Source of the DNA: Synergistaceae bacterium
Lineage (GTDB): Bacteria > Synergistota > Synergistia > Synergistales > Aminithiophilaceae
DNA: 64,000 nt
NCBI GenBank assembly: GCA_016756725.1
Contig: JAESII010000004.1
Span: 1-64,000 of the forward strand
Direction of reading: 5' to 3'
The position numbers were made by a program, and so were the translations under genes. Every line of letters starts with the position of its first letter. Within the stretch, counting starts at the first letter, position 1. Positions 35,503 to 44,148 of the stretch are shown here, piece by piece. The notes below the pieces were generated by a model. That model saw nothing but the letters and a program-made list of their open reading frames with translations, was not told where the DNA came from and searched no databases.

Positions 35503-36387
35503 ATGGACAAGAAGATTCTTCTGGGCCTGGCCGTGGGGATCATGGCCGTCGCGACGGGCTCCCTCTTTGCCCGCCTCGCCGAGGCGCCGCCTCTGGTCAT
35601 CTCGGCCTACCGCATCGGGGCGGCCACGCTCTTTCTCGCTCCCTTCGCCCTCAGCCGGTGCCGCCACGAGTACCGCCTCCTGAGCCGCTTTGACCTCTTT
35701 CAGATCATTCTGGCCGGAGCCCTGCTGGCCCTTCATTTCGCCACCTGGATCACATCGCTTTTTTACACCACCGTGGCGAGCAGCGTCGTCCTCGTCAACA
35801 CCATCCCCATCTGGGTCGGCCTCTTCGGTCCCTTCCTGACGGGAGACCGCGTGGGCAAGACCATGGCCATGGCCATGGGGCTCGTCATGATCGGCGGGGC
35901 CATCGTCGGCGCCGGAGACTTCGCCCTCAGCGGCAGAGCCCTCGTCGGCGACGGCCTCGCCCTGGCCGGGGGGATTTCGGCGGCCCTCTACTTCCTTATG
36001 GGACGGCGCGTCCGGAACAAGCTCTCCCTCCTGGGCTACATCTTCCTCTGCTACGGTTCGGCGGCGGTCTTCCTCTGGGTCATCGTCCTGGCCCTGAAGC
36101 AGCCCATCACCGGCTTCTCCTCCCAGACCTGGATCCTCTTCGCCGCCATGGGTCTGATCCCCCAGATCCTGGGCCACACGGCCTACAACTGGGCTCTCCG
36201 CTGGGTCTCGCCGGGCCTCGTCGCCGTCGCCCTCCTGGGCGAGCCCTTGACCGGCACCTTCCTGGCCTGGCTGTTCCTGGGCGAGGGACTGACGGCAGCC
36301 AAGGTGCTCGGCGGGGCCATCATCCTGACCGGCATCGTCTTGGCCTCTCTCGGCGAGAGCCGGGACCGGAAAGAGAAGGCGGCCTAG
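35503..36387 (+). CDS. EamA/DMT-family transporter
   Basis: A 294-residue membrane protein with ten predicted helices and the internal EamA duplication: the first half contains ISAYRIGAATLFLAPFAL and VLVNTIPIWVGLFGP, the second half ILGHTAYNWALRWVSPG and ALLGEPLTGTFLAWLFLGE, the typical end signature. Family members export amino acids or metabolites. ATG 35503 follows GAGGAGG. The 3' end overlaps the convergent SfsA-fusion gene by four bases. Confidence 0.9.
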   Translation: MDKKILLGLAVGIMAVATGSLFARLAEAPPLVISAYRIGAATLFLAPFALSRCRHEYRLLSRFDLFQIILAGALLALHFATWITSLFYTTVASSVVLVNTIPIWVGLFGPFLTGDRVGKTMAMAMGLVMIGGAIVGAGDFALSGRALVGDGLALAGGISAALYFLMGRRVRNKLSLLGYIFLCYGSAAVFLWVIVLALKQPITGFSSQTWILFAAMGLIPQILGHTAYNWALRWVSPGLVAVALLGEPLTGTFLAWLFLGEGLTAAKVLGGAIILTGIVLASLGESRDRKEKAA

Positions 36388-37535
36388 TCCGGCCTGGCGA
36401 GGCGCTCCATCCGCAGATGGAGGAGCCTTTCCACGAAGGCCCGATCCCTTTCGGGATCGCTGTCGAAGCGGAAGAGGTGGCCCGGACAGGAGCAGTCGGA
36501 AGAGCCGAAACGGGGAACGACCTGCCCGCCCAGACCGGCCATTTCCCGGGCCAGGCCGCACTCGAGGTGATCGGCGCTTCGCACCGGAAAGGCCGCGACG
36601 AAGCGGGCCTTCTGGCGTAAGCTGTCGATGTGGCCGTGGAGCGTCTTCCTCCTTCTGCGATGTCTTTCGACGCGGGCCGTGAGGTTTTCCATGGCCGACC
36701 CGACGTAGACGTACCAGCCGGGGGCAAAGGCGACGTCGCCCAGGGCCGAGACGGAGACGGTGACGGGCTCGTCGACGGCGAGGAAAACGAGGTAGCTCCC
36801 CCGGTCCCGGGCCTCTTTCTTGATGGTCTCCCAGGGAATCTCCAGAGGCATCACCTCCGGCGCCAGGGAGAGATCGTCCCTCCAGCGGACGGCCAGGGCC
36901 CGCACCTCGACACGGTCCCTGACATCGAGGAGCGTCCGGGCGAAGGTCAGGTCCGTGTGGTAGTCGGGCAGGAAGAGGCCCGGCCGGGACGAGTGGACCA
37001 CGAAGAGGACGCCGCTGCGCCGGCCCCCTTCGGCCAGATCGGCCAGCTCCCTCAGGTGGCGGCTTCCCCGGTCGGTGACGGCATCGGGGAACATGGCCAC
37101 AGAAGGCGTGAAGAGAGTGCAGGACTTGACCTCCACCGTCATGGGCCCCTGGCCGGTCCCGAGAAGGAAGTCGAAGCGGCTCCGGCCTTCCGTCACCTCC
37201 CGGCGCTCGACGACGGCCTCCTCCAGACCGGGGACGAGGCGGGCCTCGATGAGGGCCTGGGCCACGTCGTTGTTCCAGTGGGTGTGGAGAAGGACCGGAT
37301 GGCCCAGCCTCTCGGCGGCGACGACGGTCCAGTCCGTGGCCCCGCCCGGTGAAGGTCTCAGAAGAAGGGGCACGCCGGGGTAGAGCAGTTCCCGTAGTCT
37401 GCCCGGATTGGGCAGATAGGCCCGGACGGGGCGGCCCTTCAGTTCGGCCTCGACGACGAAGCGGTTCGGCCTGGCAATGAAGCGGCCCTCCTTCAGAGGA
37501 CCGGGGCAACGGTAGATCGACGGCTTGCACCCCAT
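36384..37535 (-). CDS. sfsA: SfsA nuclease fused to a DUF123 (GIY-YIG-like) domain
   Basis: A 383-residue two-domain protein. Residues about 1-232 are SfsA: RPNRFVVEAELKG, the YLPNPGRLRELLYPG loop, SRFDFLLG, VEVKSCTL and PDAVTDRGSRHLREL, the conserved nuclease-like catalytic elements. Residues about 240-380 match DUF123: GSYLVFLAVD, APGWYVYVGSAMENLTARVERH (the GIY-YIG-like core), HGHIDSLR and FGSSDCSCPGHLFRF, with paired Cys that may bind metal. Both parts look intact. DUF123 is usually separate or attached to endonuclease III-like proteins, so a combined nucleic-acid repair or processing role is plausible. I chose ATG 37535 with GAGGTG seven bases upstream. Confidence 0.85.
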   Translation of the reverse strand: MGCKPSIYRCPGPLKEGRFIARPNRFVVEAELKGRPVRAYLPNPGRLRELLYPGVPLLLRPSPGGATDWTVVAAERLGHPVLLHTHWNNDVAQALIEARLVPGLEEAVVERREVTEGRSRFDFLLGTGQGPMTVEVKSCTLFTPSVAMFPDAVTDRGSRHLRELADLAEGGRRSGVLFVVHSSRPGLFLPDYHTDLTFARTLLDVRDRVEVRALAVRWRDDLSLAPEVMPLEIPWETIKKEARDRGSYLVFLAVDEPVTVSVSALGDVAFAPGWYVYVGSAMENLTARVERHRRRRKTLHGHIDSLRQKARFVAAFPVRSADHLECGLAREMAGLGGQVVPRFGSSDCSCPGHLFRFDSDPERDRAFVERLLHLRMERLARPD

Positions 37536-37656
37536 GACAGGCACCTCTTCCTCTCATGACTTCCACCCGGGAAGACATGAACTTTCCCTTCATTATAGCC
37601 CGGGGGGGTAAAAGCTGGTAGGATAGCCGATAAATGAACGAATGGAGGCACCTGTC

Positions 37657-38085
37657 ATGGATCTGCGCCGCACCTTCACGACGGGACTGAAAAAGGGAAT
37701 CGCCACGACCTGGATCCTCCTCAAGATCACCCTGCCCGTCTACTTCATCGTCCGTCTCCTCGAGGCGACGCCCGTCCTGGACTGGCTGTCCACCCTCTTC
37801 GAGCCCGTCATGGGGCTCTTCGGCCTCCCCGGCGAGGCCTCGCTGGTCCTCGTCATCGGCAACACGCTGGGCCTCTATGCCGCCGTCGGCGCCATGGGAG
37901 CCATGGCCTTCAGCGGCACCCAGGTGACCGTGCTGGCCTTGATGCTCTCCTTTTCCCACTCCCTGCCGGTGGAGACGGCCCTGGCCCACCGCCTGGGGCT
38001 GAGCGTCCCCTTCGTCGTCTCCCTGCGCCTCGGCCTGGCCGCCTTTTCGGGCCTGGCGGCCCACCTGACCCTGGCGGCGGCCTGA
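37657..38085 (+). CDS. Nucleoside-recognition (Gate) domain membrane protein, first of a pair
   Basis: A 142-residue protein with four or five hydrophobic helices in the Gate/SpmA-like pattern (TWILLKITLPVYFIVRLLEATPVLDWLSTLFEPVMGLFGLPG, shown here as residues 19-60). GxxGLPGEA and NTLGLYAAVGAMGAM follow. Such proteins come as complementary pairs; here the partner gene begins in its stop codon. Function in non-spore-formers is unclear; transport of nucleosides or small metabolites is proposed for relatives. ATG 37657 follows GGAGG; an ATG at 37642 lacks one. Confidence 0.75.
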   Translation: MDLRRTFTTGLKKGIATTWILLKITLPVYFIVRLLEATPVLDWLSTLFEPVMGLFGLPGEASLVLVIGNTLGLYAAVGAMGAMAFSGTQVTVLALMLSFSHSLPVETALAHRLGLSVPFVVSLRLGLAAFSGLAAHLTLAAA

Positions 38086-38564
38086 TGGAACTCGTCAGCG
38101 ACGCCCTCGCGGGAGGGCTCAACCAGGCCTGGCTCATGGCCCGCGTCGTCATCCCCCTCATGATCGTCCTCCAGTTCTGCCGGGATCTGAACCTCCTCGG
38201 CGGCCTGGCACGCCTCATGAGCCCCCTGACGCGCCTTTTCGGCATGTCGGGCAAGTCGGCCTTTCCTCTTTTGATCGGCCTCATCTTCGGCCTCTCCTTC
38301 GGCGCCGGCGTCATCTTCGACAGCGCCCGCGAGGACGGCCTGAGCCGGCGGGACCTGCTGCTGCTCGTCATCTTCCTCGTCGGCTGCCACGCCGTCGTCG
38401 AGGACACCCTCGTCTTCGTCGTCGTCGGCGCCGACGGCCGCCTTCTTCTGGCCGCCCGAATCGGCGTCGCTCTGGCCGTGACGTGGCTCATCTCCCTCTT
38501 CCTCAAGCCCTCGACGACGCCGGCCCTTTCAAAATGCCTGACGGAAGACGGCGAATGCCCTTGA
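38085..38564 (+). CDS. Nucleoside-recognition (Gate) domain membrane protein, second of a pair
   Basis: A 159-residue partner of the previous gene, with five hydrophobic helices. Recognisable parts are ARVVIPLMIVLQFCRDL, the GLARLMSPLTRLFGMSG motif (matched to the partner's LFEPVMGLFGLPG), FPLLIGLIFGLSFGAGVI and a late CHAVVEDTLVF with conserved His and acidic residues. ATG 38085 overlaps the previous stop by one base. The permuted peptide-binding protein follows after 26 bases, so the pair may belong to the peptide-transport operon; this is inference. Confidence 0.75.
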   Translation: MELVSDALAGGLNQAWLMARVVIPLMIVLQFCRDLNLLGGLARLMSPLTRLFGMSGKSAFPLLIGLIFGLSFGAGVIFDSAREDGLSRRDLLLLVIFLVGCHAVVEDTLVFVVVGADGRLLLAARIGVALAVTWLISLFLKPSTTPALSKCLTEDGECP

Positions 38565-38590
38565 TCCCTTATGCAAGGAGGCGACCGGTC

Positions 38591-40237
38591 ATGAAAGCTC
38601 TCGCCCTGCTCCTTCTTTCCCTGATGACAGCCCTTCCGGCCTGGGCCATCGACGTGGAATCGCTGCGCGGCCCCCGGCTGGAAGAGCTCTATTTCGTCAT
38701 CGTCCGTGACAGCGACGCCCAGCTCCTGGCCCTGGAACGGGGGACGACCCACCTCGTGACGGACCTGATCCGCCCCGTCGACATCGAACGGCTGACCCGC
38801 AGGGACGACGTGGTCCTCTCCCTGACGCCGGCCTTTCACATGATGGAGATGGGCTTCAACCTCCGCCGCTCCCCCTGGGACCGGCAGGAACTGCGTCAGG
38901 CCATCGCCTCCGTCATCGACCGGGAGGGAATCGTCCGCGATCTTTTCGGCGGCTACGCCCTGGCCCTGGAGACCTTTCTCCCGCCCATTTCGCCCTACTT
39001 CGAGGAGCAGGTTCCCCGCTTCGGCCACGACGTCGACGAAGCCCGAAACCTCCTGGCCCGATCGGGATGGAGCTGGGACGGCTCGAACCGACTCGTCGAT
39101 CCCTCGGGCGCGCCTCTGGAGCCGGTCAGGCTCCTCTCCCCTCTCGCCCAGGTCTCGCCGACGACGGCCGAACTGGCCCAGCGGCTGGCCCTGGCCATGG
39201 AATCGCTGGGCCTTCCCGTGACGGTGGACCCCCTCGACTTCCCCGTCCTCGTCGAACGGCTCAACAGCCACGACTTCGATCTCTTTCTCCTGGCCTGGTC
39301 GCTGACGCGCGATCCCGACAACCTCTTCTCCTTCTTCCACTCCTCGATGGACGTGAAAAACGGCTATAACATCCCGGGCCTGCGCGACGCCGGCCTCGAC
39401 GCCATTCTCGAAAGGCTCCGCTTCGCCCCCGACGAGACCGCAGCCCGCCAGGCCGCCTCGGAAGCGCAGAAGGCCCTGGCCGAACTCGTCCCCGTCATCC
39501 CTCTCTACTCCCGCTACAGCGTCACGGCCCACAGCAAGGCCTGGACGGGCTTCATCTCCTCCGAGAAGGTCACGCCCGACAACCTCTGGAGTCTTCTTTC
39601 CATCGAACCCGCCCAGGGCCCCATGATCCCCTTCCGGTGGAACCTCGGCGAGGAGCCGCGCAACCTGAACCCCCTCGCCGCCGGCTCGGCCTACGACTGG
39701 CAGATTCTGGGCCTGCTCTACGAATCGCTCCTTTCCGTCGACCCCTATGATCTCTCCGACAGGCCCGGCCTGGCCGAGAGCTGGACTCTCGAGCGGATCG
39801 GAGAAGAGGACAAGAGGGCGACACGGCTCACCTTCCGCCTCCGGCCGGACCTGTTCTGGCATGACGGGAAACCCCTCACGGCCCGGGACGTGGCCTTCAC
39901 CCTCGAGCGCCTCAAGGCCCTCGAGGTGCCCCGCTTCTTCGACTCCGTCCGCGACATGGCCTCGGTGAACAGCCCCGACGAGAGGACCGTCGTCGTCACC
40001 ATGGATCAGGTCAGCTTCTGGCATCTCCACAACATCGGCGGCCTGCCGATCCTGCCGGCCCATATCCTCGAAAAGGTCGACAGCTGGCGCGACTGGCAGC
40101 CGGCGACGACCGACCACGGCGAGGGACTGACGGAGCTCGTCGGATCGGGACCTTTCGTCTTCCGCGAGTACCGGCCGGGCCAGTACGTCCGCCTGACCCG
40201 CTTCGACCGGTACTGGAGACTCCCCCTCGAGCCATGA
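38591..40237 (+). CDS. Peptide ABC transporter substrate-binding protein, circularly permuted SBP_bac_5
   Basis: A 548-residue protein with a signal peptide (about 1-19, ending LPAWA) and no lipobox Cys. The SBP_bac_5 domain is present, but in swapped order. Residues about 25-345 are what is normally the C-terminal part: LYFVIVRDSDAQLLALERG, FNLRRSPWDRQELRQAIASV, IDREGIVRDLFGG, the AGW-like ARSGWSWDG. Residues about 350-548 are the normal N-terminal part: EEPRNLNPLAAG, GLLYESLLSVDP, DRPGLAESW, FRLRPDLFWHDGKPLTARDV, GSGPFVFREYRPGQ and a final RFDRYW, exactly where the usual protein continues into the first segment. Four overlapping genes for permeases and ATPases follow, so it should deliver peptides or a similar solute to them. 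ATG 38591 follows GGAGG. Confidence 0.85.
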   Translation: MKALALLLLSLMTALPAWAIDVESLRGPRLEELYFVIVRDSDAQLLALERGTTHLVTDLIRPVDIERLTRRDDVVLSLTPAFHMMEMGFNLRRSPWDRQELRQAIASVIDREGIVRDLFGGYALALETFLPPISPYFEEQVPRFGHDVDEARNLLARSGWSWDGSNRLVDPSGAPLEPVRLLSPLAQVSPTTAELAQRLALAMESLGLPVTVDPLDFPVLVERLNSHDFDLFLLAWSLTRDPDNLFSFFHSSMDVKNGYNIPGLRDAGLDAILERLRFAPDETAARQAASEAQKALAELVPVIPLYSRYSVTAHSKAWTGFISSEKVTPDNLWSLLSIEPAQGPMIPFRWNLGEEPRNLNPLAAGSAYDWQILGLLYESLLSVDPYDLSDRPGLAESWTLERIGEEDKRATRLTFRLRPDLFWHDGKPLTARDVAFTLERLKALEVPRFFDSVRDMASVNSPDERTVVVTMDQVSFWHLHNIGGLPILPAHILEKVDSWRDWQPATTDHGEGLTELVGSGPFVFREYRPGQYVRLTRFDRYWRLPLEP

Positions 40238-41205
40238 CCTACTGGAGCCGCCGCCTCCTCGGGGCCCTGGCCGTCCTCTTCGCCGTCCTGGCCCTTAATT
40301 TCGCCCTCTTCCGCCTCATGCCGGGCGATCCCGTGACGAGCCTCGTCGACCCCCGGTTCTCCCCCGAGGCCAAAGAGGCCCTGAGCCGAGCCTACGGCCT
40401 GGACCGGCCTCTGGGCGAGCAGTTTCTGCTTTACCTGAAACAGACCGTCACCTTCGACTTCGGCCTCTCTTTCGTCTCGGGAAGGCCCGTCTGGCAGGAG
40501 CTCCGCGACCGCCTCCCCCACACGGTGGCCCTCTCGGGGAGCGCCCTCGTCCTGGCCGGAACGATGGGCACCGCCCTGGGCGTCGCCGCCGCCCGCCGCC
40601 GAGGCGGTGCCGTCGAACGGGTCGTCCTCGCGGCGGGAGCCCTTTCCTTCTCCTTCCCCTCCTTCTTCCTCCAGCTCCTGCTTCTTCTGGCCTTCGCCGT
40701 CCTCTGGCCCCTCTTTCCCCTGAGGGGGTCCGTCTCCGTCCCCGCCCCGCAAGGGGCGGCCTTCATTGCCGACTACCTCCACCACCTGGCCCTGCCCGTC
40801 CTCTCCCTGGCCCTCCTCGGCTTCGGCTCCTGGGCCCTTTACGTGAGGAACCTCATGGTCAAGATCCTCGGTTCCGAGCCCCTCTTCCTGGCCCGGGCCA
40901 AGGGCCTGCCCGAACCGGTCCTGCTCTGGCGCCACGCCTTCCGCACGGCCCTGCCGCCCCTGCTGACGCTGATCCTCCTCTCCCTGCCGGGACTCCTCTC
41001 GGGCGCGGTCATCACCGAAACGGTCTTCTCCCTCCACGGCGTGGGCCGCTTCCTCCTCGAATCGATCCAGGGCCAGGACTATCCCGCTGCGGGAGGGGCC
41101 TTCTACCTCCTGGCCCTGGTCACGGTGACGAGTAACGTCCTGGCCGATCTGGCCTACGGCCTGGCCGATCCGAGAATCCGCGTCGACAGGAGGAAGGGGC
41201 AATGA
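40234..41205 (+). CDS. Peptide ABC transporter permease, DppB/OppB type
   Basis: A 323-residue inner-membrane permease with six helices. The N-terminus (RRLLGALAVLFAVLALNFALFRLMPGDP) is the DppB signature, followed by YGLDRPLGEQFLLYL and the binding-protein-dependent loop (EAA motif) in KILGSEPLFLARAKGLPEPVLLWRHAFRTA, cited here in two parts: residues around 207-215 and 222-235. ATG 40234 overlaps the binding-protein stop by four bases (ATGA). Confidence 0.93.
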   Translation: MTYWSRRLLGALAVLFAVLALNFALFRLMPGDPVTSLVDPRFSPEAKEALSRAYGLDRPLGEQFLLYLKQTVTFDFGLSFVSGRPVWQELRDRLPHTVALSGSALVLAGTMGTALGVAAARRRGGAVERVVLAAGALSFSFPSFFLQLLLLLAFAVLWPLFPLRGSVSVPAPQGAAFIADYLHHLALPVLSLALLGFGSWALYVRNLMVKILGSEPLFLARAKGLPEPVLLWRHAFRTALPPLLTLILLSLPGLLSGAVITETVFSLHGVGRFLLESIQGQDYPAAGGAFYLLALVTVTSNVLADLAYGLADPRIRVDRRKGQ

Positions 41206-42380
41206 GCCTCCTCCGGCGCTGGAGCCCTTGGGCCCTCCTCCTCCTGGCCCTGGCCGGACTCTTGGGCCCGATCCTCCTGGGAGAGGCCGAAAAGACCGTC
41301 GCCCCGCCCTTCTCGCGCCCCCTCTGGCTGGACCGTACGGCGCCGCCGACGGTTCACCTCCACCTCTCGCCCGAGGTGAGGGAAAAAACTCTCGACTGGA
41401 TCTGGGAGCCGCCGGCGGGCCTTGCCCTCAAGGGCACCTACCGCCTCCCCCCGGGGACGTCGGGTAAAATCGTCTGGGACGGCCCCTCCGGACCGGTCCC
41501 TCTGGCCTCCCTCACCGGCGCGGGGTCTTTATCCCTCGACGGCAGGGACATCGCCTTCCGTCTTCGCCTGGGCCTGAGCCCCTTCCAGTCCCCTCTGGAG
41601 ACGCTCTTCGCAGACAGGGGGAGCTACCGCCTCGCCTACGAGGGCCCCGAACCGGAAGCCCTCTCCGTCGAGCTCCACCTCTCGGGCGGGCGCTGGGGAC
41701 TCCTCGGCACGGACCAAAGGGGACGGGACGTCTTCCGCCTCTTTCTGGCGGGCATCTCCGTCTCCCTCCTCATCGGCCTGGCGGCGACGCTGCTGGCCAC
41801 CCTCGTGGGAACATCGGCGGGCCTTTTGAGCGGCTACTTGGGCGGCCCCGTCGACTCTCTCGTCATGAGGCTGGCCGACCTGCTTCTGGCCCTGCCCCTG
41901 CTGCCCCTCCTCATGGTCCTGGCCGGGCTTTGGGGACGGGGCCTCTGGCAGCTCGTTCTCATCCTGGGCCTCTTTTCCTGGATGGGCACGGCCCGGACGG
42001 TGCGCTCCCTGACCCTCTCCCTCCGGGAGGCTCCTTTCGTGGAAAACCTGCGGGCCCTGGGGGCGCCGACCTGGTACATCCTGGGCCGCCACCTCCTGCC
42101 CGAGGCCCTGCCGGTCCTGCTGGCCACGGTCACCCTCGGCGTTCCCGGCGCCATCCTGGCCGAGGCGGGGCTGGCCTTCCTGGGCCTCTCCGACCCGAGG
42201 CTTCTCTCCTGGGGCCGCATGCTCCACGAGGCTCACGGCTTCGGGGCCTTCACGGCCGGGGCCTGGTGGATCCTCCTGCCCCCCGGCCTGGGCATCGTCT
42301 TCGTCTGCCTGGCCTTTCTCGACCTGGGCCGCTTTCTTGAGGAAAAGGCCGACCCGCGCCTGAGGGAGACCCTGCCGTGA
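41202..42380 (+). CDS. Peptide ABC transporter permease, DppC/OppC type, with a large exported loop
   Basis: A 392-residue permease. Residues about 10-27 form the first helix, then some 130 residues with no hydrophobic span (about 30-165) should lie outside the membrane before the normal DppC core begins at LGTDQRGRDVFRLFLAG. The core has five helices and an EAA loop (LGAPTWYILGRHLLPE). Ordinary DppC proteins are about 300 residues, so the loop is an insertion, as in YejE-like permeases. It may help hold the unusual binding protein. ATG 41202 overlaps the previous gene by four bases. Confidence 0.92.
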   Translation: MSLLRRWSPWALLLLALAGLLGPILLGEAEKTVAPPFSRPLWLDRTAPPTVHLHLSPEVREKTLDWIWEPPAGLALKGTYRLPPGTSGKIVWDGPSGPVPLASLTGAGSLSLDGRDIAFRLRLGLSPFQSPLETLFADRGSYRLAYEGPEPEALSVELHLSGGRWGLLGTDQRGRDVFRLFLAGISVSLLIGLAATLLATLVGTSAGLLSGYLGGPVDSLVMRLADLLLALPLLPLLMVLAGLWGRGLWQLVLILGLFSWMGTARTVRSLTLSLREAPFVENLRALGAPTWYILGRHLLPEALPVLLATVTLGVPGAILAEAGLAFLGLSDPRLLSWGRMLHEAHGFGAFTAGAWWILLPPGLGIVFVCLAFLDLGRFLEEKADPRLRETLP

Positions 42381-43159
42381 TCGCCGCCAGAGAACTTCGC
42401 CTCCGCTACCGGACGGGCAGCCGCCAGGTAACGGCCCTCGACGGCGTCGACGTCACCTTCGGGGAGGGGATGACGACGGCCGTCGTCGGCGAATCGGGCA
42501 GCGGCAAGAGCAGCCTCGTCACGGCCCTCCTCCGCCTCCTGCCCCGGGGAGCCACCCTTTCGGGGACGATCACCGTCGACGGCCGGGACATAACGGCCCT
42601 CTCCGAGAGGGAGCTGGCCCGCTCCTACCGGTGGACGACGGTCTCCCTCGTCCTTCAGGGGGCGATGAACGCCTTCACGCCCGTCCTCACCCTGGGCCGT
42701 CAGATCGCCGAGGTGCTCGAGATCCACCGGGGACTCTCCCGGCAGGAGGCCCTCATCCGTTCCGGCTCCCTCCTGGAGGAGACGGGCCTCCCCGGCGCCT
42801 GGACAGGCCGCTACCCCCACGAGCTGTCGGGAGGGCAGAAGCAGCGCGCCGCCGTCGCCATGGCCCTGGCCTGCGACCCCCTCTACCTCCTCGCCGACGA
42901 GCCGACGACGGCCCTCGACGTCATCACCCAGGCCGAGATCGTCATCCTCCTCAAGAGCCTGACGAAGCGGCGCGGCCTGGGACTGATCCTGGTCACCCAC
43001 GATCTGGCCCTGGCCTCGGCCGTGGCCGACCGCCTCGTCGTCCTCCAGGAGGGGCGCGTCGTCGACGAGGGGCCGACGGAAGAGATTCTCGCCTCGCCGG
43101 GACATCCCCACACGGCGGCGCTGCTGGGGGCCCTCAGGGCCCTGGAGGCCCGGCCGTGA
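42377..43159 (+). CDS. Peptide ABC transporter ATP-binding protein, DppD type
   Basis: A 260-residue ATPase: Walker A GESGSGKSSLV, Q-loop VSLVLQGAMNAFTPVLT, signature ELSGGQKQRAAVAMAL, Walker B LLADEPTTALD, and switch His in LVTHD. The C-terminal peptide-transporter extension (oligo_HPY, with its Cys) is missing or minimal, in contrast to the partner ATPase. It starts at GTG 42377, overlapping the permease stop by four bases, and its own stop overlaps the next gene. Confidence 0.93.
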   Translation: MIAARELRLRYRTGSRQVTALDGVDVTFGEGMTTAVVGESGSGKSSLVTALLRLLPRGATLSGTITVDGRDITALSERELARSYRWTTVSLVLQGAMNAFTPVLTLGRQIAEVLEIHRGLSRQEALIRSGSLLEETGLPGAWTGRYPHELSGGQKQRAAVAMALACDPLYLLADEPTTALDVITQAEIVILLKSLTKRRGLGLILVTHDLALASAVADRLVVLQEGRVVDEGPTEEILASPGHPHTAALLGALRALEARP

Positions 43160-44136
43160 CGGAGATCGTCCGCCTCGAAGATCTGGGCCACGTCTTTTCG
43201 GGACGGCGCGGCGAAACTCCCCACCGGGCCCTTCACCCCCTGACGCTCAGCATCGGCGCCGGTCAATCGCTGGCCCTCGTCGGCGAATCGGGCAGCGGCA
43301 AGACGACGCTGCTCCGCCTCGTCCTCGGCCTGGAAAGGCCCACGGAGGGGACGGTCCTCCTCTTCGGAACGGACCCGGCGGCGCCGAAAGAGGAGGCCCT
43401 CCGGGCGCGCAGGCGCTGCGGCTACGTCCCCCAGGACCCCTTCGGCGGCCTGCCGCCGACCCTTTCCGTCCTCGACACCGCCGCCGAGCCCCTTCGCCTG
43501 CCCGGCTCGACGATAGGACGGAGTGAAGCCCGCGAGAGGGCCGGAGACCTGCTCGAACTCTGCCTCCTTGACAGCTCCCTCTGGACGGCCCGGGCCGGCC
43601 TGAGCCTCTCGGGAGGCCAGCGCCAGCGGGTCAGCCTCGCCCGGGCCCTCGTGGCCGATCCGGACCTTCTCGTGGCCGACGAGCCGACGAGCATGCAGGA
43701 CAGCCAGACGCGGGAGCATCTCGTCCGCCTCCTCCAGGAACGGCCCCGGAGGGGCAAGGCCCTCCTCTTCGTCACCCACGACCTCGTCCTGGCCCGGGCC
43801 GTCACGGAAAGGGCCGTCGTCCTCCTCCAGGGCCATGTCGTCGAGGAGGGGCCGACGGAGGCTCTCCTCCTCCGGCCCCTCCACCCCTACACCCAGGCCC
43901 TGGCGGCGGCCCTGCCCCGCCTGGGACAGCCTCTCGCGGCGCCTCCGCCGCCTCGGGGCCCGGCTTTGCCCGGAGGCTGCCCCTTCCTGGCCCGCTGCCC
44001 CCACCCCTTGCCCGCCTGCTTTTCGGCCCCGCCCCTTCAGGACGTCGCCGGGGGACACCGGGCCGCCTGCTGGCGCGGCGCGACCCCACCGGCCATGCAG
44101 GACGAGACACAAAAACAGGAAAACGAACGTCGCTAA
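43156..44136 (+). CDS. Peptide ABC transporter ATP-binding protein, DppF type
   Basis: A 326-residue ATPase: Walker A GESGSGKTTLLR, Q-loop GYVPQDPFGGLPP, signature LSLSGGQRQRVSLARAL, Walker B LLVADEPTSMQD and switch His in FVTHD. The oligo_HPY C-terminal extension is present with GGCPFLARCPHPLPACF and a later CW, the usual four Cys. Pairs with the preceding ATPase. GTG 43156 overlaps the previous stop (GTGA). It closes the five-gene permuted-SBP transporter. Confidence 0.93.
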   Translation: MTEIVRLEDLGHVFSGRRGETPHRALHPLTLSIGAGQSLALVGESGSGKTTLLRLVLGLERPTEGTVLLFGTDPAAPKEEALRARRRCGYVPQDPFGGLPPTLSVLDTAAEPLRLPGSTIGRSEARERAGDLLELCLLDSSLWTARAGLSLSGGQRQRVSLARALVADPDLLVADEPTSMQDSQTREHLVRLLQERPRRGKALLFVTHDLVLARAVTERAVVLLQGHVVEEGPTEALLLRPLHPYTQALAAALPRLGQPLAAPPPPRGPALPGGCPFLARCPHPLPACFSAPPLQDVAGGHRAACWRGATPPAMQDETQKQENERR

Positions 44137-44148
44137 GGAGGCCTCGTC

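Noticed and set aside
35338-38064. Very long minus-strand open frame (908 codons) across several plus-strand genes
   Set aside because: High GC makes antisense frames stay open; it crosses known genes, has low-complexity Gly/Arg/Glu content and no start signal. The same holds for antisense frames at 4222-5796, 10743-13031, 37910-40117 and 54983-57049.
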